Shown here: positions 59,320 through 64,000 of the stretch, in pieces
How the letters are laid out: each line of letters starts with the position of its first letter
Numbering within the stretch: the stretch's first letter is position 1
Assembly (NCBI RefSeq): GCF_023062595.1
Contig: NZ_JALLAN010000004.1
Coordinates: forward strand, 248,001 to 312,000
Source of the DNA: Arthrobacter rhizosphaerae
GTDB taxonomy: Bacteria; Actinomycetota; Actinomycetes; Actinomycetales; Micrococcaceae
Direction of reading: 5' to 3'
DNA: 64,000 nt
Program-made: the position numbers and the translations under genes
Notes under the pieces: generated by a model
Told to the model about the DNA's origin: nothing
Databases searched by the model: none
The model's input: the letters and a program-made list of their open reading frames with translations, nothing else

Positions 59320-59709
59320 ATGCCCCGCGTTCTGCTCGCCGTCGCCGTACTAACCATCGTTGTCTATGGTCTGGTTGACGTGATCCGGACCGATCGGCGG
59401 CTCACGCGTGGAATTTCCAAGCCTGCCTGGATCGTGGTGATGGTGGTCCTGCCGGTAATCGGCGCGGCGCTCTGGTTCATTTTTGGCCGCCCCCGTGGCA
59501 ACCGTCCAGCGCAGCGGACCCTCCGGCACCCCACGGCACCCGATGACGATCCCGAGTTCCTCCGTGCCCTGGAGCTCCGGCGCCGTAACCAGGCCGAGGC
59601 TGACCGGCTCAAGAAGCTCAAGGACCAGCTCGATGCACGGGAACAGAAGCGCGGCGACGGATCCGGCGACAGTCACGACGACGCCCAGGGCAACGACGAA
59701 GTTAAGTGA
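59320..59709 (+). CDS. PLDc_N-domain small membrane protein
   Basis: A 129-residue protein. The N-terminal half has two helices with WIVVMVVLPVIGAALWFIFG and a GRPRG end, typical of the PLDc_N domain without the catalytic phospholipase part. The C-terminal half is a charged coiled-coil-like region (LRALELRRRNQAEADRLKKL). Commonly found next to the cytochrome c maturation and men genes in this group. No known activity. Confidence 0.83.
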   Translation: MPRVLLAVAVLTIVVYGLVDVIRTDRRLTRGISKPAWIVVMVVLPVIGAALWFIFGRPRGNRPAQRTLRHPTAPDDDPEFLRALELRRRNQAEADRLKKLKDQLDAREQKRGDGSGDSHDDAQGNDEVK

Positions 59710-59831
59710 CCACACCAGCCCGGACTTAATGCTGGTCCGTATTTCGCGTCATAAAAAGCCAGTCGTCCCCGTGTAGCAGGCAGGGGGAAACTTCACCCTC
59801 GTCTAGCGAATCAGTGGATCCGGGGGCACTC

Positions 59832-60026
59832 ATGGAATCAGCGGTTGATCTGGGGAATCGGTATGCGCACTACCGGCGGGCAATGTCCGGAACCCTTGAC
59901 GCCGATATAGCACTGGCACTGACGTGGGACGTCCTGGACGCAGCCGGCCAAGCCTTGGAGTCAAGACGGCAAAGACTCTCCAGATGCCGGGATGCTAAAG
60001 CCCTGAGTACGAGTGAAGGCCGTTGA
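59832..60026 (+). CDS. Small hypothetical protein (uncertain)
   Basis: An open frame encoding about 64 residues, MESAVDLGNRYAHYRRAMSG..., with a helical ALALTWDVLDAAGQALESRR stretch. It may start at GTG 59814 instead. It overlaps the 3' end of the convergent ccsB gene by 32 bases. The amino-acid composition is plausible but no relative is recognised, so it could be spurious. Confidence 0.4.
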   Translation: MESAVDLGNRYAHYRRAMSGTLDADIALALTWDVLDAAGQALESRRQRLSRCRDAKALSTSEGR

Positions 60027-61116
60027 AGAACTGGTTCACGATGGTGAAGTTGAAGACCACGCACAGGTAGCCGACGATCGACAGCCATGCAGCCCGCGTT
60101 CCGGTCCAGCCCCTCGTGGCCCGGGCGTGCAGGTATCCCGCGTAGACAACCCAGATCACAAACGTCCAGACTTCCTTGGTGTCCCAACCCCAGAAACGGC
60201 CCCACGCCTTTTCGGCCCAGATAGCGCCAAACATCAACGTGAAGGTCCAGCCCACAAACGCAATCGCATTGATCCGGTAGGAAAGGTTTTCGAGGCTCAG
60301 CGCCGACGGCACCAGGCGCATAAAGCCAAGTTTGTCCGCTCCCCCGGAAGCAATGGTTTTTTGCCGATGGGCCTGCACCAGTTGCAGTGCGGACATGGCG
60401 AAGGTCAACGTGAAAAGCGCGGAGGACAGTACGGCGATGGAGACGTGGATGATCAGCCAGTAGCTTTGGAGGGCTGGGACGAGGTGGCCCACGGGGGTCA
60501 TGTAGGCAGTGCCGGCGGCAACCAGCATGATGATCACAAGTCCGACCACAAACGTGCCCAGGAACCGCAGGTCGCGGCGGATCAGCACCACCAGGAAGAC
60601 CGCTATGGCCACAAAAGCGCCGGTGGTGAGGAACTCGTACATGTTTCCCCAAGGAACCCGCCCGGCCCCGAAGCCGCGGGTGAGCACTCCGACAGCATGG
60701 ATCGAAGCTCCGAGGACCGTCAGCGCCACCGCCACACGGGCAGGAACCCGGCGCTCGGCCCCATAGTGCATTCCGGCGTCAGCGGTCTGTCCAAGCCCTG
60801 ATCCCGCACCTGCCGCGGAAACTGCTGACGACGGCCGCTCGGCCCGCCCAACAGGCCCGCTGACATCGGAGTCGGTACGGTCGGTACTTGCCTCCCGCAC
60901 AGAGCCCGCTGTTACAGGAATTTTCGCTGCGGCAGGGGATGAAGCAGCCTCCAGGGCTTCGGCTGCTGCCGCTGCCTTGAGGTCCACCGCGCGGAGGGCC
61001 TTGCTGCTCTTCGCCAGATCCCAGGCGAAGGCTATGAAGGCAACCGTGTAAGTGCAGCCTGCCAGGAGCATAAAGAGCTCGCTGTAGAAGCCCATGGTTT
61101 CGTTGATGGGAAGCAT
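59995..61116 (-). CDS. ccsB: Cytochrome c biogenesis protein CcsB/ResC (CcsA-type)
   Basis: Haem-handling membrane component of cytochrome c maturation system II. 373 residues with about eight helices, an unusual Ala/Ser-rich cytoplasmic loop after the first helix, and the tryptophan-rich haem signature WAEKAWGRFWGWDTKEVWTF with nearby conserved His (LIIHVSIAVLS). Its ATG overlaps the resB stop (TAATG). The gene end overlaps a small uncertain plus-strand frame. Confidence 0.95.
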   Translation of the reverse strand: MLPINETMGFYSELFMLLAGCTYTVAFIAFAWDLAKSSKALRAVDLKAAAAAEALEAASSPAAAKIPVTAGSVREASTDRTDSDVSGPVGRAERPSSAVSAAGAGSGLGQTADAGMHYGAERRVPARVAVALTVLGASIHAVGVLTRGFGAGRVPWGNMYEFLTTGAFVAIAVFLVVLIRRDLRFLGTFVVGLVIIMLVAAGTAYMTPVGHLVPALQSYWLIIHVSIAVLSSALFTLTFAMSALQLVQAHRQKTIASGGADKLGFMRLVPSALSLENLSYRINAIAFVGWTFTLMFGAIWAEKAWGRFWGWDTKEVWTFVIWVVYAGYLHARATRGWTGTRAAWLSIVGYLCVVFNFTIVNQFFNGLHSYSGL

Positions 61117-62978
61117 TACTGGTCCTTCTTATGCTCTGTCGAGCCTGCTGTTGACTGATTGACGTCTGCTGCGGGGGCTTTTGTGGCTGCGGTGGCTTCT
61201 GCTGCTTCGGTGGCCTCTGCACCGTCGGCACGTTTGGCCCCACCATTGTCCGCCTGCCCGCTGGGAACACTCTGGGAATCCTGGGAGGCCTTGGCGTCCT
61301 GGGATTCCAGGCCCCACTCCTCCACCAGCAACTGACGGATGGCCTGGGCTTCGCCGGCCAGCCGGTGGTCCTCACCTCGAGCCAGGAGTCCGTACTCCAC
61401 CATGGTGCGGCCATCCTCGTGGGTGCCGGTACGGACCCAGACCCTCCGCCGGTTCACGTAGAGGGAAGTGACCAGCCCTGCCACGGCCAGCAGCGCAAAG
61501 ATCAGAGCGTAGAGCTGCCCCGGATTGTGATGGATGTCGACGCCGATGTAGCGCTTCACACCGTCGAAAGTAATGGATCCCTTGCCGTCCGGCAACGTTT
61601 GGCTGGTTCCGGGCTTGAGGGTGATGCCGCCGGCGTCAAGGTTCCGGGCGTTGAGCGGCTTCAATTCCTTGACGTCGAGTTCGAAGACGTTCTGTGGATC
61701 TCCGTTGTCCAATCCAAGGTCACCGAAAAAGGAGCTTAGTGTCAGCGTTGGATTGAGGAGGTCGGGATACTCACTGAAGGAAATGCCGTCCTGCGTGACG
61801 GCCTCAGTGGGAAGGAAGAACCCGACGAAGCCCAACTGGTCAGGTTTGGCGTCGGGGACCTTGATTACCACTGAGGAGTAGTAATTATCTCCCTGCAACC
61901 GTCCCACCACCGGACCCTGGAACGCCACGTTTCCCTGCCCGTCGCGGATGGTGACCAAAGGCGCGTAGCCGTTACCGGTGAGATAGACACTGGTGCCGCC
62001 CAGGCTTACAGGATCGTTAACCTTGAGAACTTCCTGCTGTTCCGGGGCGTCCGGTGATTCCTTGGTGGTGACGTCGGCCTTGAAGTCGATTGGCTGGCCG
62101 ATCTTGCCTTGCGATTCCAAGTCGAAGGTGGCCCGGAACTTGTCCAGCCGCATGGAGTAGGGCTGGAGCTGGCTGCTCTGGAAGTTGGTGCCCGGCGTGA
62201 ACTGGTCGTATCCCACGAGGGTGTTGACGAAGGTATCGCCTTCCACCAAGATGCGCTGCCCGCTGTAACCGAACAGTCCGCCGGCTGCCACGGAGACGAG
62301 CACTCCGATCAGGGACGTATGGAAAACGAGGTTTCCGACTTCCTTCAGGAAGCCGCGCTCGGCCCCCAAAGACGGCTGCGCGCCGTCGTCGTCCCTCACC
62401 TCAACACGGTAGCCGCGTTTCTTCAGCAGGCCGGCGGCGTCGTCAACAGCGCGCGACGCCGGGATCCCGGCGTCCGCCGGAATCACCAGGGTGCCGTATT
62501 CGGGCAGGCGGGAAAGACGTTTCGGTGTCCGCGGAGGCTGGGAACGCATGGCCTTGTAGTGCGCTATTGCACGTGGCACTACGCAGCCGATCAGCGAGAT
62601 GAACAGCAGGATGTAAATGGCGGAGAACCATGCGGAGGAGTACACATCGAAGAGCTGGAGGGCGTCCAGTACCTTGCCCAAATCCCCGTCGTTCTTGATG
62701 CGCTGGGTAACGATTGAAGGGTTGGCCGGCCGTTGCGGGAACAGGGAACCGGGCACGGCAGCCACCGCCAGGAGGAGGAGCAGGAACAGGGCCGTGCGCA
62801 TGCTGGTGAGCTGCGTCCATGCCCAGCGAAGCGTACCTTTGACGCCAAGAGCAGGGAGGGCAGCTTCAGCTTTGGCCGCGGCAACAGGATTGGCCGCGGG
62901 TTCGGCGGTGTCCTTGGGTGCCTTTTGGCTGGCCGCCGTCTCCGGAGAGTTCTTCTGTTCTTTCACACGCTCGCTCAT
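61116..62978 (-). CDS. resB: Cytochrome c biogenesis protein ResB
   Basis: Partner of CcsB in delivering haem and apocytochrome. With ATG at 62978 the protein is 620 residues: a disordered N-terminus, helices near WAWTQLTSMRTALFLLLLLA, a large extracytoplasmic domain from about residue 200 to 440, and a last helix near LYALIFALLAVAGLVTSLYV followed by an acidic/Ala-rich tail. ATG overlaps the ccdA stop (TGATG). The longer open frame to 63041 lies in ccdA. Confidence 0.95.
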   Translation of the reverse strand: MSERVKEQKNSPETAASQKAPKDTAEPAANPVAAAKAEAALPALGVKGTLRWAWTQLTSMRTALFLLLLLAVAAVPGSLFPQRPANPSIVTQRIKNDGDLGKVLDALQLFDVYSSAWFSAIYILLFISLIGCVVPRAIAHYKAMRSQPPRTPKRLSRLPEYGTLVIPADAGIPASRAVDDAAGLLKKRGYRVEVRDDDGAQPSLGAERGFLKEVGNLVFHTSLIGVLVSVAAGGLFGYSGQRILVEGDTFVNTLVGYDQFTPGTNFQSSQLQPYSMRLDKFRATFDLESQGKIGQPIDFKADVTTKESPDAPEQQEVLKVNDPVSLGGTSVYLTGNGYAPLVTIRDGQGNVAFQGPVVGRLQGDNYYSSVVIKVPDAKPDQLGFVGFFLPTEAVTQDGISFSEYPDLLNPTLTLSSFFGDLGLDNGDPQNVFELDVKELKPLNARNLDAGGITLKPGTSQTLPDGKGSITFDGVKRYIGVDIHHNPGQLYALIFALLAVAGLVTSLYVNRRRVWVRTGTHEDGRTMVEYGLLARGEDHRLAGEAQAIRQLLVEEWGLESQDAKASQDSQSVPSGQADNGGAKRADGAEATEAAEATAATKAPAADVNQSTAGSTEHKKDQ

Positions 62979-63733
62979 CAGATTGGCAACTTCACATCGG
63001 TTTGGAACCAGTACTGCAACCCGGTGACCCAGGCCCCCCACAGGCCGGTGGCCATCAGCAGGCCGAGCACGATCAGAATTCCTCCGCCGATCCGCTGGAT
63101 GGCGAGACGGTGTGTACGGAAGAAGGACATCACACCGATTCCCCTGCGGACCGCCAATGCAATCAGAAGGAACGGAATGCCCAGGCCGAGGCTGTACACA
63201 AAAGCCAGGAAGGCCCCCTTCGCGGCAGAGGAACCGCCGGAAAGGCTAAGGAGCTGCACGGCCGAGTACGTGGGGCCGATGCACGGAGCCCAGCCCAGCC
63301 CGAACGTAATTCCCAGTAAGGGCGCACCCCACAGCCCTGCCGGCGGCTTGGCATGAATCTTGGCATCCCGCTGGAGCCAGCCGAACCCACCCATGAACAC
63401 CACACCCATCACGATGACCAGGAGGCCAAGAATCTGGGTGATCCAGGCGTTTTCCGGACCAGTGATCAGGGTTCCGAGTTGGCCGAAGGCGCCGCCCAAG
63501 AGGACAAAGATGGCAGAGAAACCCAGCACGAACAAGCCGATGCCCGCCAGCATCCGGCCGCGCTTCTGCTTCTGCAGGTCCACGCCGGTAAGCCCTGTGA
63601 CGTAGCCCAGATAGCCCGGGACCAGCGGCAGCACGCACGGCGAGAGAAAAGAGACCAGTCCTGCCAGCAGCGCCACAGGGATGGCAAGCAGGAGCGATCC
63701 ATTCAGGATGGCTTCGGCAAAAGGACTGTTCAC
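62978..63733 (-). CDS. ccdA: Cytochrome c biogenesis thiol-disulfide carrier CcdA
   Basis: A 251-residue membrane protein with six helices that moves reducing power from cytoplasmic thioredoxin to the outside. The redox cysteines are in FLSPCVLPLVPGYLGYVTG and LGWAPCIGPTYSAVQLL, both conserved. It lies 14 bases after the upstream redoxin gene and overlaps resB by one base. Confidence 0.95.
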   Translation of the reverse strand: MNSPFAEAILNGSLLLAIPVALLAGLVSFLSPCVLPLVPGYLGYVTGLTGVDLQKQKRGRMLAGIGLFVLGFSAIFVLLGGAFGQLGTLITGPENAWITQILGLLVIVMGVVFMGGFGWLQRDAKIHAKPPAGLWGAPLLGITFGLGWAPCIGPTYSAVQLLSLSGGSSAAKGAFLAFVYSLGLGIPFLLIALAVRRGIGVMSFFRTHRLAIQRIGGGILIVLGLLMATGLWGAWVTGLQYWFQTDVKLPI

Positions 63734-63747
63734 TGGGAAACCGCCGC

Positions 63748-64000
63748 TACTCAGCCGCGGCCGCGGCGATGAGGGCCTTCAAAGTGCCTTTTTCGATTTC
63801 CCCGAGGACGCGGGAAGCCACCCTGCCACCCTTGTCCAGGACGAGCGTGGTGGGAACAGCCCCAGGCGGAACCAGGCCTGAAACGGCCAGGAGGACTCCC
63901 CCATCCTTATCGTTGAAGCTGGGGTAGGTCAGGCCGAACGTCTTATCGAACGCCTCTGCCGTCGCTTTTTCGTCCCTCAGGTTGACGCCGAAGAACTGCA
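63748..64000 (-). CDS. resA: TlpA/ResA-type thioredoxin-like protein, C-terminal part, cut by the window edge
   Basis: About 83 codons are present, ending at TAG 63748-63750. The fragment reads FFGVNLRDEKATAEAFDKTF, then GLTYPSFNDKDGG, VPPGAVPTTLVLDKGG with the cis-Pro loop of thioredoxin-fold proteins, and a helical end. The CxxC lies outside the window. Position 14 bases before ccdA fits the redoxin that keeps apocytochrome cysteines reduced. Confidence 0.85.

Overview
The window is a chromosomal segment from a high-GC actinobacterium, most likely a member of the Micrococcaceae (Arthrobacter/Pseudarthrobacter type). This is inferred from the strong GC bias at third codon positions, frequent GTG/TTG starts, menaquinone genes, a ResB/CcsB-type cytochrome c maturation cluster, LytR-CpsA-Psr proteins, and gene content typical of soil Arthrobacter. 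No rRNA, tRNA, insertion sequence, prophage or CRISPR array was found. The two ends cut genes: a minus-strand gene at the left edge and a redoxin at the right edge.

Layout. (1) 1-5.1 kb: the edge of a cell-surface polysaccharide locus with glycosyltransferases, a proline-rich membrane-tethered protein, a membrane-anchored clan GH-A glycoside hydrolase and galU, bounded by a strong bidirectional terminator. (2) 5.1-41.3 kb: a complete aerobic phenylacetate (paa) catabolic set split over several units: paaABCDE-paaG (minus strand), paaI-paaK-paaR (plus), paaZ (minus) with a divergent thioesterase, and paaJ-paaF-paaH (minus). Candidate PaaR (TetR-type) operators lie before paaA, paaI, paaR, between paaZ and the thioesterase, and before paaJ, so the scattered units probably form one regulon. 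Between them are a low-molecular-weight phosphatase with two LCP proteins, a divergent methyltransferase/ArsR-rhodanese pair, oligopeptidase B, a YbdK-like ligase, ackA-pta, a GT87-like membrane glycosyltransferase, a cell-wall-anchored trypsin-like protease, a dual-specificity-type phosphatase and an SGNH esterase. (3) 41.4-46.4 kb: a pentapeptide-repeat protein, SRPBCC and CsbD proteins, an amino-acid permease and an ABC-F ATPase. (4) 46.6-49.3 kb: a Mn/Zn-type ABC importer with what looks like a leaderless promoter. (5) 50-55 kb: a sugar ABC importer (binding protein and two permeases) followed by an uncharacterised 610-residue enzyme-like protein. (6) 55.3-64 kb: menB-menE-menA, small membrane proteins, and the cytochrome c system II genes ccsB-resB-ccdA-resA.

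Functional logic. Phenylacetate is activated by PaaK, epoxidised by PaaABCDE, isomerised by PaaG, ring-opened and oxidised by PaaZ, and beta-oxidised by PaaF/PaaH/PaaJ to acetyl-CoA and succinyl-CoA. Pta-AckA inside the same region can turn acetyl-CoA into acetate and ATP.

The least explained features are non-coding. Two covarying stem-loop elements sit between paaG and galU. Two tandem arrays with the same 32-bp period start directly after the stop codons of paaR and paaZ. A two-hairpin repeat occurs on both sides of the methyltransferase/ArsR-rhodanese pair. Two long inverted repeats lie at other gene ends.
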